DNA from: Lysobacter sp. cf310
GTDB lineage: Bacteria; Pseudomonadota; Gammaproteobacteria; Xanthomonadales; Xanthomonadaceae
Direction of reading: 5' to 3'
NCBI RefSeq assembly: GCF_900114355.1
Contig: NZ_FOSS01000002.1
Coordinates: 934,345 to 990,915, forward strand
DNA: 56,571 bases
Below, piece after piece: positions 46,612 to 55,956 of the stretch (position 1 is the stretch's first letter; every line of letters starts with the position of its first letter). A model generated the notes under the pieces. It made no database searches. It was given only the letters and a program-made list of their open reading frames with translations, and was not told the origin of the DNA. Made by a program: the position numbers and the translations under genes.

Positions 46612-47146
46612 GGTTGAGATCCTCCACCTTCTTGCCGCGCTTGGCCGCGATCTTGGCCGGCGAATGCATGCCGGTGAGACCCTTCAGCGTGGCGCGAACC
46701 AGGTTGATCGGGTTGCGCGAACCGGTGGCCTTGGCCAGCACGTTCTTGACGCCGACCGCTTCCAGCACGGCGCGCATCGCGCCGCCGGCGATCACGCCGG
46801 TACCTTCCGACGCCGGCTGCATGAACACATGCGCCGCGCCGTGGCCCGACTTCACGGCGTGCCACAAGGTGCCGTTGTTCAGATCGACGTTGTTCATCGC
46901 CTTGCGGGCGTATTCCATCGACTTCTGGATCGCGACCGGCACTTCGCGCGCCTTGCCGTAGCCGAAGCCGACCTTGCCGTTGCCGTCGCCCACCACCGTC
47001 AGCGCGGTGAAGGTGAACTGGCGACCGCCCTTGACGGTCTTGCTGACGCGGTTGACCGCGATCAGCTTCTCGATCATGCCGTCGTCGATCTCTTCGCGGT
47101 TACGGTCGCGATCACGACCCCGCGGTGCACGCTGTTCTTCAGCCAT
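46604..47146 (-). CDS. rpsE: 30S ribosomal protein S5
   Basis: A 180-residue S5 with a charged N-terminus ([19 protein letters not shown]), the double-stranded-RNA-binding-like domain ([41 protein letters not shown], about 25-65) and the ribosomal S5 C-domain ([25 protein letters not shown]). S5 contributes to decoding accuracy. The start at 47146 matches the family; the frame to 47206 is an extension into the hairpin-rich spacer. Confidence 0.97.
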   Translation of the reverse strand: MAEEQRAPRGRDRDRNREEIDDGMIEKLIAVNRVSKTVKGGRQFTFTALTVVGDGNGKVGFGYGKAREVPVAIQKSMEYARKAMNNVDLNNGTLWHAVKSGHGAAHVFMQPASEGTGVIAGGAMRAVLEAVGVKNVLAKATGSRNPINLVRATLKGLTGMHSPAKIAAKRGKKVEDLNHG

Positions 47147-47220
47147 TTCGATATCTCGTAGGTTTATGGGATTTGCGGCGTCGCCGCTTATGGTTGTGAT
47201 ATGCATCGGGTGCCGCGACC

Positions 47221-47302
47221 AGGACGGGAACCCGTCCTGACGCCCGGCGCAGACCGCGCCGGCAGTTGTCTGGTTCAGGCGTGGGGACGAATCCCCTCGC
47301 CT
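47221..47302 (-). promoter_or_regulatory. Three consecutive hairpins between rplR and rpsE
   Basis: Within the 163-base spacer are AGGACGGG-AA-CCCGTCCT (47221-47238), CCGGCGC-N5-GCGCCGG (47244-47262) and AGGCG-T-GGGGA-CGAA-TCCCC-T-CGCCT (47277-47302). None has a T run. They could be processing sites, stabilisers or targets of a regulatory ribosomal protein. Confidence 0.6.
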
Positions 47303-47309
47303 TCAAGCC

Positions 47310-47663
47310 TTAGAACTTCAGGCCGCCTTCGCGAGCCGCATCGGCCAGAGCCTTGATGCGACCGTGGTAGCGGTAACCCGAACGGTCGAACGCGACCTTC
47401 TCGATGCCGGCGGCCTTGGCCTTGGCGGCGATCGCGTGGCCGACCTTGACGGCGGCCTCGGCGTTCTTGCCGTTCTTCAGACCTTCCTTGACGTCGGCCT
47501 GCACGGTCGAGGCGGCAGCCAGGACCTTGGAGCCGTCGGCGGTGAAGACCTGGGCGTACAGGTGCTGACCGGTGCGCAGCACCGACAGACGCGGCACGCC
47601 GAGTTCGCGGATGTGCGCGCGGGTGGACTTGGCGCGACGCAGGCGGGAAATGTTCTTGTTCAT
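47310..47663 (-). CDS. rplR: 50S ribosomal protein L18
   Basis: A 117-residue L18, the 5S rRNA-binding protein of the central protuberance. It shows [33 protein letters not shown] and the C-terminal [29 protein letters not shown]. It lies 59 bases after rplF and upstream of a hairpin-rich gap before rpsE. Confidence 0.98.
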   Translation of the reverse strand: MNKNISRLRRAKSTRAHIRELGVPRLSVLRTGQHLYAQVFTADGSKVLAAASTVQADVKEGLKNGKNAEAAVKVGHAIAAKAKAAGIEKVAFDRSGYRYHGRIKALADAAREGGLKF

Positions 47664-47722
47664 GTTCTGATCTCCGAAAGCTGAAGGGGGGTCGGCACGG
47701 CCCTGCGAGGGCGATGCGTTCC

Positions 47723-48250
47723 TTAGGCCTTCTTGGCTTCCTTGCGGATGATGACTTCGCCGGCGTACTTCACGCCCTTGCCCTTGTAGGGCTCCGGCGG
47801 ACGGAAACCGCGAATCTTGGCGGCGACTTCACCGACGCGCTGCTTGTCCGCGCCCTGGACCACGATCTCGGTCTGGGTGGGGGTAGCGATGGTGATGCCT
47901 TCCGGAGCCTTGAACAGCACCGGGTGCGAGAAACCCAGCGAGAGGTTCAGGTCCTGGCCCTGCATCGAGGCGCGGTAGCCGACGCCGACCAGCTCGAGCT
48001 TGCGCTCGAAGCCTTCGGAGACGCCCTTGACCATGTTCGCGAGGATCGCGCGCAGGGTGCCCGTGAGCGGGATCAGCGCGGCGTCTTCGGTGGTGAACAC
48101 GGCTTCGCCGTTTTCGATCTGCAGGTTGATGGCCGCCGGCTTCGCGATCGACAGGGTGCCCTTCGGGCCCTTGGCGCTGACGTTGTCGGCCTGCACGTTC
48201 AGTTCGACGCCCTTCGGGAGAGCGATCGGCTTCTTGGCAACTCGGGACAT
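47723..48250 (-). CDS. rplF: 50S ribosomal protein L6
   Basis: A 175-residue L6 with two related domains, starting [20 protein letters not shown] and ending [28 protein letters not shown]. The start at 48250 is 13 bases after the rpsH stop; the upstream extension to 48319 overlaps rpsH and is not used. Confidence 0.98.
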   Translation of the reverse strand: MSRVAKKPIALPKGVELNVQADNVSAKGPKGTLSIAKPAAINLQIENGEAVFTTEDAALIPLTGTLRAILANMVKGVSEGFERKLELVGVGYRASMQGQDLNLSLGFSHPVLFKAPEGITIATPTQTEIVVQGADKQRVGEVAAKIRGFRPPEPYKGKGVKYAGEVIIRKEAKKA

Positions 48251-48263
48251 TTTCGTTCCTCCC

Positions 48264-48662
48264 TTAGGCCACGAAGCACAGGACTTCACCGCCGACGCCC
48301 TGCTGGCGCGCCTGCGCATCGGTCATGATGCCCTTCGAGGTGGAGATGATGGCGATACCCAGGCCGCCGAGGACCTTGGGCAGCGCTTCCTTGCCGCGGT
48401 ACTGACGCAGGCCCGAGCGGGAGTAGCGCTGGAGGCGCTCGATCACCGGCTTGCCTTCGTAGTACTTCAGCGAGATTTCGAGTTCGGCCTTGCCCGGCGT
48501 GGTCTGGACCACGCGCGAGTCCAGGATGTAGCCCTCGTCCTTCAGCACGGCGGCGATGGCCACCTTCACCTTGGACGACGGCATCTTCACCGTCTGCTTC
48601 CGAACAGCCGCCGCATTCTTGATGCGGACCAGCATGTCGGCGATGGGATCAGTCATGCTCAT
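48264..48662 (-). CDS. rpsH: 30S ribosomal protein S8
   Basis: A 132-residue S8, a primary 16S rRNA binder and, in enterobacteria, the translational repressor of the spc operon. It starts [18 protein letters not shown] and ends [28 protein letters not shown] seven bases upstream supports the first ATG (48662) over the in-frame ATG two codons on. Confidence 0.97.
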   Translation of the reverse strand: MSMTDPIADMLVRIKNAAAVRKQTVKMPSSKVKVAIAAVLKDEGYILDSRVVQTTPGKAELEISLKYYEGKPVIERLQRYSRSGLRQYRGKEALPKVLGGLGIAIISTSKGIMTDAQARQQGVGGEVLCFVA

Positions 48663-48748
48663 TGAATATCACCTATGAGTAGCACCGATATCCGCGGGAT
48701 TGCGAATTTCAGTAATAAATACAACGGGTTACGACACTTTCAACAGCG

Positions 48749-48774
48749 CCGCCGCGACCCGAGGGCCGCGGCGG
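48749..48774 (-). promoter_or_regulatory. Strong hairpin between rpsN and rpsH
   Basis: CCGCCGCGGCCC-TC-GGGTCGCGGCGG on the minus strand gives 10-12 pairs in the 135-base spacer, about 85 bases before rpsH. There is no T run. An RNA-processing or ribosomal-protein binding role is possible. Confidence 0.55.
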
Positions 48775-48797
48775 TACAGCTGGGACAGCCGACTATC

Positions 48798-49103
48798 TTA
48801 CCAGCTTGCCTTGCGAAGACCAGGCACGTCGCCGCGCATGGTGGCTTCACGCAGCTTGTTGCGGCCCAGGCCGAACTTCTGGTAGACGCCGCGCGAACGG
48901 CCGGTCAGGGCGCAGCGGTTGCGCTGGCGGCTCGGCGAGGAGTCGCGCGGCAGCTTCTGCAGCTTGACGGCGGCTTCCAGCTTCTCCTCGTAGGAGGAGC
49001 TGTCGCTGGAGATGATCTTCTTCAGCGCATCACGCTTGCCGGCGAACTTCTTCACCAGCTTGGTCCGCTTGATGTCGCGGTTGATCATGGAGGTCTTAGC
49101 CAT
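48798..49103 (-). CDS. rpsN: 30S ribosomal protein S14
   Basis: A 101-residue S14 of the long, zinc-free type ([29 protein letters not shown]..; [40 protein letters not shown]). The CxxC pairs of the short zinc form are absent. It lies 15 bases after rplE. Confidence 0.98.
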   Translation of the reverse strand: MAKTSMINRDIKRTKLVKKFAGKRDALKKIISSDSSSYEEKLEAAVKLQKLPRDSSPSRQRNRCALTGRSRGVYQKFGLGRNKLREATMRGDVPGLRKASW

Positions 49104-49118
49104 AGTTCAATCCTAGAC

Positions 49119-49661
49119 TCAGTTGCGGAACGGGAAGCGGAAGGCTTCGAGCAGGGCCTTGGCCTCGGCATCGGTCTTCGCGGTCGTGGTGATCGCGATG
49201 TCCATGCCGCGCAGCGCATCGACCTGGTCGAAATCGATTTCCGGGAAGATGATCTGTTCCTTGACGCCCATGTTGTAGTTGCCACGGCCGTCGAACGAAC
49301 GACCCGAGACACCGCGGAAGTCGCGCACGCGCGGCAGCGAGATGTTGATCAGGCGGTCCATGAACTCGTACATCTTGGCGCGGCGCAGGGTGACCTTGGC
49401 GCCGATCGGCCAGCCGTCGCGGATCTTGAACGAAGCCACCGACACGCGGGTCTTCGTCACGATCGGCTTCTGGCCGGAGATCTTGGCCATGTCGGCGACG
49501 GCATTTTCCAGGATCTTCTTGTTGGTCGCAGCCTCGCCCACGCCCATGTTCAGCGTGATCTTGCTCAGGCGCGGCACTTCCATCGGGTTCTTGTAACCGA
49601 ACTTCTCGGTCAGCGCAGGAACCACTTCATTCTTGTAGAACTCTTCGAGCCGGGTGGTCAT
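49119..49661 (-). CDS. rplE: 50S ribosomal protein L5
   Basis: A 180-residue L5, a 5S rRNA-binding protein contacting the P-site tRNA. It contains [54 protein letters not shown] and the [21 protein letters not shown] segment. The gap to rplX is 11 bases. Confidence 0.98.
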   Translation of the reverse strand: MTTRLEEFYKNEVVPALTEKFGYKNPMEVPRLSKITLNMGVGEAATNKKILENAVADMAKISGQKPIVTKTRVSVASFKIRDGWPIGAKVTLRRAKMYEFMDRLINISLPRVRDFRGVSGRSFDGRGNYNMGVKEQIIFPEIDFDQVDALRGMDIAITTTAKTDAEAKALLEAFRFPFRN

Positions 49662-49672
49662 TTCAGCATTCC

Positions 49673-49987
49673 TCAGGCGTCAACCGCCTCACCGCTGGAG
49701 CGGAACACACGCAGTTTGCGTCCATCCTCCAGCACCTTGAAACCGATGCGTTCGCCCTTGCCGGTGGCCGGGTTGAACAGCATGACGTTGGAAATGTGGA
49801 TCGGCGCTTCGCGCTCGATCACGCCGCCCGGCTGGTTGGCCTGCGGATTCGGCTTGGTGTGGCGCTTGACGATGTTGATGTTCGCCACGACGACCTTGTC
49901 GCCGAGAACGCGCACGACGTCGCCCTTCTTGCCCTTGTCCTTGCCGGCGGTGACGATCACCTGATCGCCCTTCTTGATACGGTTCAT
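49673..49987 (-). CDS. rplX: 50S ribosomal protein L24
   Basis: A 104-residue L24, an assembly initiator protein with a KOW motif at the N-terminus ([42 protein letters not shown]). It is 16 bases downstream of rplN. Confidence 0.98.
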   Translation of the reverse strand: MNRIKKGDQVIVTAGKDKGKKGDVVRVLGDKVVVANINIVKRHTKPNPQANQPGGVIEREAPIHISNVMLFNPATGKGERIGFKVLEDGRKLRVFRSSGEAVDA

Positions 49988-50003
49988 GGTCTAGTTCCTC
50001 CGC

Positions 50004-50372
50004 TCAGAGCACTTCAGGCGCGAGCGAGACGATCTTCATGAACTTCTCCGAGCGCAGCTCGCGAGTCACGGGCCCGAAGATACGGGTGCCGATCGGCTCA
50101 TGCTTGTTGTTGAGCAACACCGCAGCGTTGCCATCGAAGCGGATCAGCGAACCGTCGGGGCGACGAACGCCCTTGCGGGTACGGACCACGACGGCGTCGT
50201 AGACGTCGCCCTTCTTGACCTTGCCGCGCGGGATCGCGTCCTTGACGGTGACCTTGATGATGTCGCCAATGTGCGCGTAACGGCGCTTGGAGCCGCCGAG
50301 CACCTTGATGCACATCACTTCTTTAGCACCGGAGTTGTCGGCCACGGCGAGGTAGCTTTGCATCTGGATCAT
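50004..50372 (-). CDS. rplN: 50S ribosomal protein L14
   Basis: A 122-residue L14, starting [33 protein letters not shown] and ending [24 protein letters not shown], exactly the usual length. It is the first gene of the classical spc segment. No promoter is evident in the 14-base gap to rpsQ, so it is read through from S10. Confidence 0.98.
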   Translation of the reverse strand: MIQMQSYLAVADNSGAKEVMCIKVLGGSKRRYAHIGDIIKVTVKDAIPRGKVKKGDVYDAVVVRTRKGVRRPDGSLIRFDGNAAVLLNNKHEPIGTRIFGPVTRELRSEKFMKIVSLAPEVL

Positions 50373-50386
50373 GGTTCAGCCTCCTC

Positions 50387-50656
50387 TTATTCGGCCACGC
50401 GGCTGACGATCTCAACCACGCTCCAGTTCTTGGTCTTCGACATCGGCGCAATTTCCTTCACTCGCACGATATCGCCTTCTTTGCAGGCGTTCTCGGCGTC
50501 GTGGGCGTGGAGCTTGGTCGAGCGACGGATGTACTTGCCGTACAGCGCGTGCTTGACCTGACGCTCGACGAGCACGGTGACGGTCTTGTCCATCTTGTTG
50601 CTGACGACCCGGCCTTCAACCGTGCGCAGCGCCTTCTCTGTGTTGTTGTCGGTCAT
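50387..50656 (-). CDS. rpsQ: 30S ribosomal protein S17
   Basis: An 89-residue S17 with an OB fold ([47 protein letters not shown]). It is 11 bases after rpmC and is the last gene of the S10 segment. Confidence 0.98.
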   Translation of the reverse strand: MTDNNTEKALRTVEGRVVSNKMDKTVTVLVERQVKHALYGKYIRRSTKLHAHDAENACKEGDIVRVKEIAPMSKTKNWSVVEIVSRVAE

Positions 50657-50667
50657 GGCGTGGGTCC

Positions 50668-50853
50668 TTACTTCTTCTGACCCAGCAGCATGTTCACGCG
50701 AGCGATCTCGCGGCGAACACGGCGGGCCTCATGAGTCTTAGCGAGCTGACCGGTGGCCTTCTGCATGCGGAGGGCGAAGCTCTCCTTGTGCAGGTCGACC
50801 AGATGAGCCTTGAGCTCGTCAGCCGACTTCTCGCGCAGTTGCTTGAGTTCCAT
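50668..50853 (-). CDS. rpmC: 50S ribosomal protein L29
   Basis: A 61-residue L29 ([31 protein letters not shown]..). Its ATG overlaps the rplP stop as TAATG, so the two are translationally coupled. It sits at the tunnel exit, where signal recognition particle and trigger factor dock. Confidence 0.97.
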   Translation of the reverse strand: MELKQLREKSADELKAHLVDLHKESFALRMQKATGQLAKTHEARRVRREIARVNMLLGQKK

Positions 50854-51266
50854 TAGCGCACCGTCCGGGTAACGAAAGTGGTGGTCACCGAGAGCTTGGC
50901 GGCCGCCAGACGGAACGCTTCACGCGCGACGTCCTCAGCGACACCTTCGATCTCGTAAATCATGCGACCGGGCTGGATCTGAGCGACCCAGTACTCGACG
51001 TTGCCCTTACCGGAGCCCATTCGGACCTCGATCGGCTTCTTGGTGATCGGCTTGTCCGGGAACACGCGGATCCACATCTTGCCGCCGCGCTTGACGTAGC
51101 GGCTGATCGAGCGGCGAGCCGCTTCGATCTGACGCGCGGTCAGCTGGCCGTGTGCGGTCGCCTTGAGGCCGTATTCGCCGAAGCTGACGGCATTGCCGTT
51201 CCAGCTCAGGCCCTCATTGCGGCCCTTGTGTACCTTGCGGTACTTGGTTCGCTTGGGTTGCAACAT
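50853..51266 (-). CDS. rplP: 50S ribosomal protein L16
   Basis: A 137-residue L16 near the peptidyl-transferase centre and A-site tRNA. It starts [21 protein letters not shown] and contains [47 protein letters not shown]. It is six bases after rpsC. Confidence 0.98.
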   Translation of the reverse strand: MLQPKRTKYRKVHKGRNEGLSWNGNAVSFGEYGLKATAHGQLTARQIEAARRSISRYVKRGGKMWIRVFPDKPITKKPIEVRMGSGKGNVEYWVAQIQPGRMIYEIEGVAEDVAREAFRLAAAKLSVTTTFVTRTVR

Positions 51267-51272
51267 GGCGGA

Positions 51273-52016
51273 TTACCTCTGTTCGCGGGCAGGACGGCCC
51301 GGGCGGTCGTTACGGTCGCCGCGGTCGCCGCGGTCACCACGATCGCTGCGCGGCGAATCGTCCTGCTTTTCCTGGCCGACCTGCGAGAAATCGAAGATTT
51401 CGCCGCGGTAAACCCAGACTTTGATGCCGATGATGCCGTACGTCGTCTTGGCTTCAGCGAAGCCGTAGTCGATGTCGGCGCGCAGGGTGTGCAGAGGCAC
51501 GCGGCCTTCGCGGTACCACTCCGAACGCGCGATCTCGGCGCCGTTGAGACGGCCGGCCACGTTGACCTTGATGCCCAGGGCACCCAGGCGCATCGCGTTG
51601 CCCACGGCGCGCTTCATCGCGCGACGGAACATGATGCGGCGCTCGAGCTGCTGAGCGATCGACTCGGCGACCAGCTGCGCGTCGAGTTCCGGCTTGCGGA
51701 CCTCGGTCACGTTGATGTGCGCCGGAACGCCCATCAGCGCGCTGACTTCCTTACGCAGCTTCTCGATGTCCTCGCCGCGCTTGCCGATCACCACGCCCGG
51801 ACGGGCGGTGTGGATCGTGACGCGGGCGTTGTTGGCCGGACGCTCGATGAAGATCTTCGAGATGCCGGCCTGCGCGAGCTTCTTGCGAAGCATCTCGCGG
51901 ACCTTGAGGTCGGCAGCCAGGTACTCGGCGTACTGCTTCTTGCCGGCGAACCACTTGGAGTTCCAGTCCTTGGAGATACCAAGGCGGATACCGGTCGGAT
52001 GAACTTTATGACCCAT
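51273..52016 (-). CDS. rpsC: 30S ribosomal protein S3 with Arg/Asp/Gly-repeat tail
   Basis: A 247-residue S3, a component of the mRNA entry channel. It starts [27 protein letters not shown]; the KH domain is near 40-110 and includes [18 protein letters not shown]. The C-terminus extends about 14 residues beyond E. coli S3 and ends in a low-complexity tail of (G)DR repeats ([18 protein letters not shown]). The tail is encoded by a CGGTCGCCG-type repeat at about 51300-51350. Confidence 0.98.
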   Translation of the reverse strand: MGHKVHPTGIRLGISKDWNSKWFAGKKQYAEYLAADLKVREMLRKKLAQAGISKIFIERPANNARVTIHTARPGVVIGKRGEDIEKLRKEVSALMGVPAHINVTEVRKPELDAQLVAESIAQQLERRIMFRRAMKRAVGNAMRLGALGIKVNVAGRLNGAEIARSEWYREGRVPLHTLRADIDYGFAEAKTTYGIIGIKVWVYRGEIFDFSQVGQEKQDDSPRSDRGDRGDRGDRNDRPGRPAREQR

Positions 52017-52030
52017 TGTCTGACTCCGCC

Positions 52031-52366
52031 TTACTTGCCCGCGCCCACAACCACAGTAATGTGGCTGGTGCGCTTGAGGATGCGGGTGCCGCGGCCCTTC
52101 GCACGCGCCATGAAGCGCTTAAGTGCGGGACCCTCGTCCACCATGATGGTCTTGACCTTGAGCTCGTCGACGTCGGCGCCCTGGTTGTTCTCGGCGTTGG
52201 CGATGGCGGACTCCACGACCTTGCGGATCAGTGCAGCTGCCTTCTTATCCGAGAACTTCAGCAGGTTGACGGCGCGTTCGGCGGACAGACCGCGCACCTG
52301 GTCGGCGACCAGGCGGGCCTTCTGCGGGGAGATGCGCGCGGTGCGCAGGATGGCTTTCGCTTCCAT
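52031..52366 (-). CDS. rplV: 50S ribosomal protein L22
   Basis: A 111-residue L22 that lines the exit tunnel with its long beta hairpin ([42 protein letters not shown]). The start is ATG 52366 ([19 protein letters not shown]), because AAGGAG lies six bases before it; the in-frame ATG at 52372 directly abuts that AAGGAG and cannot use it. It is ten bases after rpsS. Confidence 0.97.
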   Translation of the reverse strand: MEAKAILRTARISPQKARLVADQVRGLSAERAVNLLKFSDKKAAALIRKVVESAIANAENNQGADVDELKVKTIMVDEGPALKRFMARAKGRGTRILKRTSHITVVVGAGK

Positions 52367-52376
52367 GGTCATCTCC

Positions 52377-52646
52377 TTACTTGCCCGACTTCTTGTCGCC
52401 GCCGTGACCCTTAAACGTACGGGTCAGGGCGAATTCGCCAAGCTTGTGGCCAACCATATTTTCGTTGACCAACACCGGGATGTGGTTCTTGCCGTTGTGC
52501 ACCGCGATGGTGAAACCCACCATCTCCGGCAGCACCATCGAGCGACGCGACCAGGTCTTGATCGGCTTCTTGTTGTTGCCCGCGACTTCCACCTTCTTCA
52601 TCAGATGGTGGTCGACGAACGGACCTTTCTTGAGTGAACGTGCCAT
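52377..52646 (-). CDS. rpsS: 30S ribosomal protein S19
   Basis: An 89-residue S19 of the 30S head, starting [20 protein letters not shown], with [49 protein letters not shown]. It is six bases after rplB. Confidence 0.98.
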   Translation of the reverse strand: MARSLKKGPFVDHHLMKKVEVAGNNKKPIKTWSRRSMVLPEMVGFTIAVHNGKNHIPVLVNENMVGHKLGEFALTRTFKGHGGDKKSGK

Positions 52647-52652
52647 GGCCGA

Positions 52653-53480
52653 TTAGCTCCTGCGATCGCGAACGATGAACTGCTGCGTACGCTTGTTCTT
52701 ACGCGTCTTGTAACCCTTGGTCGGCACACCCCACGGGGTGACCGGATGCGGGTTGCCCTGGCCAGCCTTGGCCTCACCACCGCCGTGCGGATGGTCGACC
52801 GGGTTCATGGCCGCACCGCGGACGGTCGGCTTGATACCGCGCCAGCGCTTGGCGCCGGCCTTGCCGAGCTTCTCGAGGCTGTGTTCGTCGTTGCCGACTT
52901 CGCCGATCGTGGCGCCGCACTCGACGGGCACCTTGCGCATTTCGCCGGAGCGAAGACGCAGCGTGGCGTAGCCCTGCTCGCGAGCCACCAGGTAGGCGCT
53001 GGCGCCGGCCGCACGGGCCAGCTGGGCGCCCTTGCCCGGCTTCATCTCGACGCAGCACACGGTGGTGCCGACCGGGATGTTGCTCAGCGGCAGCGTGTTG
53101 CCGACGCGGATCGGGGCGTCGCGGCCCGCGATCACCTGGTCGCCGTCCTTCAGGCCCTTGGGGGCGATGATGTAACGGCGCTCGCCATCGACGTAGCACA
53201 GCAGCGCGATGTGCGCGGTGCGGTTCGGATCGTATTCGATCCGCTCGACGCGGGCGGGGATGCCGACCTTGTCGCGCTTGAAGTCGATGATGCGGTAATG
53301 CTGCTTGTGGCCACCGCCGATGTGACGGGTGGTGATGCGACCGTGGTGGTTACGGCCGCCGCTCTTGCTCTGCTTCTCGACCAACGCCGCGTGCGGCGCG
53401 CCCTTATGCAGGCCCGGCGTCACCACGCGGACCGCGCTGCGGCGGCCGGGGGAAGTGGGCTTGAAAGTCATCAATGCCAT
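52653..53480 (-). CDS. rplB: 50S ribosomal protein L2
   Basis: A 275-residue L2, required for subunit joining and peptidyl transfer. It shows [48 protein letters not shown], and the essential histidine region [15 protein letters not shown] near the C-terminus. The start at 53480 gives the family length; the frame to 53504 overlaps rplW. Confidence 0.98.
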   Translation of the reverse strand: MALMTFKPTSPGRRSAVRVVTPGLHKGAPHAALVEKQSKSGGRNHHGRITTRHIGGGHKQHYRIIDFKRDKVGIPARVERIEYDPNRTAHIALLCYVDGERRYIIAPKGLKDGDQVIAGRDAPIRVGNTLPLSNIPVGTTVCCVEMKPGKGAQLARAAGASAYLVAREQGYATLRLRSGEMRKVPVECGATIGEVGNDEHSLEKLGKAGAKRWRGIKPTVRGAAMNPVDHPHGGGEAKAGQGNPHPVTPWGVPTKGYKTRKNKRTQQFIVRDRRS

Positions 53481-53490
53481 GGGTCTTTCC

Positions 53491-53787
53491 TCAGGGCTTG
53501 GCAATCACGTCGATCGACTGGCCAGCGGCCAGCTTCACGTACGCCTTACGCCAGTCGGCGCGACGGCCCATGCGGAACTTGAAGGCCTTGTTCTTGCCCT
53601 TCACGTTGACCACATTCACCGCCTCGACCTTCACGTCGAACAGCTTTTCCACGGCGACCTTGATGTCGGCCTTGGTAGCGTCCGTCGCGACTTCGAAGAC
53701 GTATTGGTTGGAAACTTCCTGCAGACGCGCGGTCTTTTCGGACACGCGCGGCGCACGGATGATGCTGTAGAGCTTGGCGTCGTTCAT
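53491..53787 (-). CDS. rplW: 50S ribosomal protein L23
   Basis: A 98-residue L23 at the tunnel exit, the trigger-factor and SRP docking site. It contains [53 protein letters not shown] 53787 overlaps the rplD stop (ATGA) and has GAGGAG upstream; a GTG three codons earlier is possible but less likely. Confidence 0.97.
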   Translation of the reverse strand: MNDAKLYSIIRAPRVSEKTARLQEVSNQYVFEVATDATKADIKVAVEKLFDVKVEAVNVVNVKGKNKAFKFRMGRRADWRKAYVKLAAGQSIDVIAKP

Positions 53788-54389
53788 GCCAGCCACTCCT
53801 CGATCTTCTTGACCGCATCGGTCGTGAACACGATCGAATCGGCGCCGACGAGGGCGACCGGATCGAGTCCCTGCACGTCGCGGACTTCAACGTAGGGCAG
53901 GTTGCGCGCCGAGAGGTACAGATTCTCGGAGGCTTCCTCGGTGACGAGCAGCGGACGACGGCCCATTTCGAGCGACTTCAGCTTGGCGACCATGCCCGAG
54001 GTCTTCGGCGAGTCGATGTCCAGCGTCTCGACGACGGTGATGCGGCCCTGACGGTTCAACTCCGACAGGATCGCAGCCATCGCTGCGCGGTACATCTTGC
54101 GGTTGACCTTCTGCGCGAAGCTGCGCGGCTTGGCCGCGAAGGTCACGCCGCCGCCGACGAAGATCGGAGCCGTCAGCGCGCCGTGACGCGCACCGCCGCC
54201 CTTCTGCTTCTTCGACTTCTTGGTGGTGCCGTTGACTTCCGAACGCGTCTTCTGCGCCTTGGTGCCGGCGCGGCCCGCGTTGCGGTAGGCCACAACGACC
54301 TGGTGGACCAGGTCTTCGCTGAATTCGCGATCGAAGATGGCGTCGGAAACCGACAGCTTCTTGTCGCTACCGTTGATGGCAAGTTCCAT
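53784..54389 (-). CDS. rplD: 50S ribosomal protein L4
   Basis: A 201-residue L4. Besides its structural role in the tunnel, L4 is the autogenous regulator of the S10 operon in E. coli. It has the conserved extended loop ([46 protein letters not shown]). It lies two bases after rplC and overlaps rplW by four. Whether L4 acts on the terminator-like leader hairpin at 55483-55518 is unknown. Confidence 0.98.
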   Translation of the reverse strand: MELAINGSDKKLSVSDAIFDREFSEDLVHQVVVAYRNAGRAGTKAQKTRSEVNGTTKKSKKQKGGGARHGALTAPIFVGGGVTFAAKPRSFAQKVNRKMYRAAMAAILSELNRQGRITVVETLDIDSPKTSGMVAKLKSLEMGRRPLLVTEEASENLYLSARNLPYVEVRDVQGLDPVALVGADSIVFTTDAVKKIEEWLA

Positions 54390-54391
54390 CG

Positions 54392-55048
54392 TTATGCTCC
54401 CTTGCTCGTCGGACGGACGATCACGTCGCCGCCCGGCGCGCCCGGCACGGCGCCCTTGATGGCGATCAGGCCGCGCTCGGCGTCGACCTTGACCACTTCC
54501 AGGCCCTGCGTGCTCTGCTGGACGGCGCCCATGTGACCGGACATCTTCTTGCCCGGGAAAACGCGACCCGGCGTCTGGCGCTGGCCGATCGAACCCGGCG
54601 AGCGGTGCGACAGCGAGTTACCGTGCGTCGCGTCGCCCATGCGGAAATTCCAGCGCTTGATCGTGCCCTGGAAGCCCTTGCCCTTGGTGATGCCCTGGAC
54701 GTCGACGATCTGGCCTTCGGAGAAGATGTCGGCCTTGATCTCGCCGCCCACTTCGAAAGCGCCGATCTGGTCGGCTTCCACGCGCAGCTCCCACAGGCCG
54801 CGACCGGCTTCGACCTTCGCCTTGGCGAGGTGACCGGCTTCCGGCTTGTTGACGAGCGCAGCGCGGCGCACGCCGACCGTCACCTGCACGGCGCTGTAGC
54901 CGTCGGTGTCGGTGGTCTTGATCTGGGTGATACGGTTCGGAGTGGCTTCGATCAGCGTCACCGGCACCGACTTACCGTCGGCGAGGAAGACGCGGCTCAT
55001 GCCGGCCTTACGGCCGACGATGCCCAACGAATATTTCTTCGCGGTCAT
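54392..55048 (-). CDS. rplC: 50S ribosomal protein L3
   Basis: A 218-residue L3, an early 50S assembly protein reaching the peptidyl-transferase centre. It shows [16 protein letters not shown] near the start, [52 protein letters not shown] (the central extension) and a C-terminal [18 protein letters not shown]. It follows rpsJ by 11 bases. Confidence 0.98.
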   Translation of the reverse strand: MTAKKYSLGIVGRKAGMSRVFLADGKSVPVTLIEATPNRITQIKTTDTDGYSAVQVTVGVRRAALVNKPEAGHLAKAKVEAGRGLWELRVEADQIGAFEVGGEIKADIFSEGQIVDVQGITKGKGFQGTIKRWNFRMGDATHGNSLSHRSPGSIGQRQTPGRVFPGKKMSGHMGAVQQSTQGLEVVKVDAERGLIAIKGAVPGAPGGDVIVRPTSKGA

Positions 55049-55059
55049 GGTGGCTTGCC

Positions 55060-55371
55060 TCAGGTCAGCTTGATCTGCACGTCGACGCCAGCCGCGAGTT
55101 CGAGCTTCATCAGCGCGTCCACGGTCTTGTCGTTGGGGTCGACGATGTCGAGCACGCGCTTGTGCGTGCGGGTCTCGTACTGGTCACGCGCGTCCTTATC
55201 GACGTGCGGGGAAACCAGAACGGTGTAACGCTCGATCTTGGTCGGCAGCGGGATCGGGCCGCGCACTTGCGCGCCGGTCCGCTTAGCCGTCTCGACGATC
55301 TCGCTGGCCGAGCGGTCGATCAAACGATGATCGTACGCCTTCAGCCGAATCCGGATCTTTTGGTCCGCCAT
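55060..55371 (-). CDS. rpsJ: 30S ribosomal protein S10 (NusE)
   Basis: A 103-residue S10, also the NusE transcription antitermination factor. It starts [26 protein letters not shown] and contains [49 protein letters not shown] lies upstream of ATG 55371. It is the first gene of the S10 segment, behind a leader of about 320 bases. Confidence 0.98.
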   Translation of the reverse strand: MADQKIRIRLKAYDHRLIDRSASEIVETAKRTGAQVRGPIPLPTKIERYTVLVSPHVDKDARDQYETRTHKRVLDIVDPNDKTVDALMKLELAAGVDVQIKLT

Positions 55372-55482
55372 GACGGAATTCCTTGGTTGAAAGAGCGACG
55401 GGCCGGCTTCTGGGTGTGCCGAACCCCACGAAAACGCAAACACTCCAGAGCAGCACCCTCGCCCCGGAGCTTCCTTGCCTGG

Positions 55483-55518
55483 AAAAAAACTAAGGCAGAC
55501 CGGTTTCCCGATCCGCCC
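55483..55518 (-). terminator. Terminator-like hairpin (possible attenuator) in the S10 leader
   Basis: On the minus strand GGGCGGATCGG-GAAA-CCGGTCTGCCT (55493-55518) forms an 11-pair stem including three G-U pairs, capped by a GNRA tetraloop. It is followed by TAG and seven T residues (55483-55489). It lies about 110 bases before rpsJ and downstream of the operon promoter. Confidence 0.7.
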
Positions 55519-55528
55519 AGACTGAGCA

Positions 55529-55556
55529 GAACGCACGAAGGGCCCCGTGTGCGTTC
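55529..55556 (-). promoter_or_regulatory. Second S10-leader hairpin
   Basis: GAACGCAC (55549-55556 read on the minus strand) pairs with GTGCGTTC (55529-55536) across a 12-base loop, just upstream of the terminator-like hairpin. Confidence 0.55.
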
Positions 55557-55696
55557 CTTGGAAGCCTCAAGGGCCCGGAACGTACGGAGCGCTGCCGTGC
55601 GACATATCCCTGTCTGGCGAATACGAGGTGCGTCCTGCTCCTCATTTCGCTGGTCGTGCCGGGCCTGAATTCACAGACCTGGCGCGGTGGTCGAGC

Positions 55697-55726
55697 ATTC
55701 TAACCGTATTGCCGGGAAGGACGCAA
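55697..55726 (-). promoter_or_regulatory. Promoter of the S10 ribosomal operon
   Basis: TTGCGT (55721-55726) and TAGAAT (55697-55702) are separated by 18 bases on the minus strand, a good sigma-70 match in the tuf-rpsJ gap. Transcription would start near 55690, giving a leader of about 320 bases. The stretch 55727-55925 shows no gene. Confidence 0.72.
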
Positions 55727-55925
55727 GCGCCCCGCCCGATCGGCGGCGGATGCCCGGGTCGGCGCCCCGAAAGGGCCGGCCCGGAGGACCCGGAACCCGG
55801 GCGCGAACCCTGGCTCCTGTGTTGCATGAAGCGGTGAGACTGGATCTTGAGGCCCCATCGCCGCTCGCTGCATGCGCAAGCGGTGTCGCCTCGTCCCCGC
55901 CTACGCGGGAAGGACCTTCGACCAA

Positions 55926-55948
55926 GCCGGGCGCCAGGGGCGCCCGGC
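55926..55948 (-). terminator. Hairpin just after tuf
   Basis: GCCGGGCGCC and GGCGCCCGGC pair perfectly over ten bases with a three-base loop, about ten bases after the tuf stop. No T run follows on the minus strand, so it may be a weak terminator or a 3'-end stabiliser rather than a full stop. Confidence 0.5.
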
Positions 55949-55956
55949 CCGAAAGA

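Noticed and set aside
55926-55948. Strong intrinsic terminator of tuf
   Set aside because: The stem is perfect, but no T run follows on the minus strand, so it is listed only as a hairpin with low confidence.
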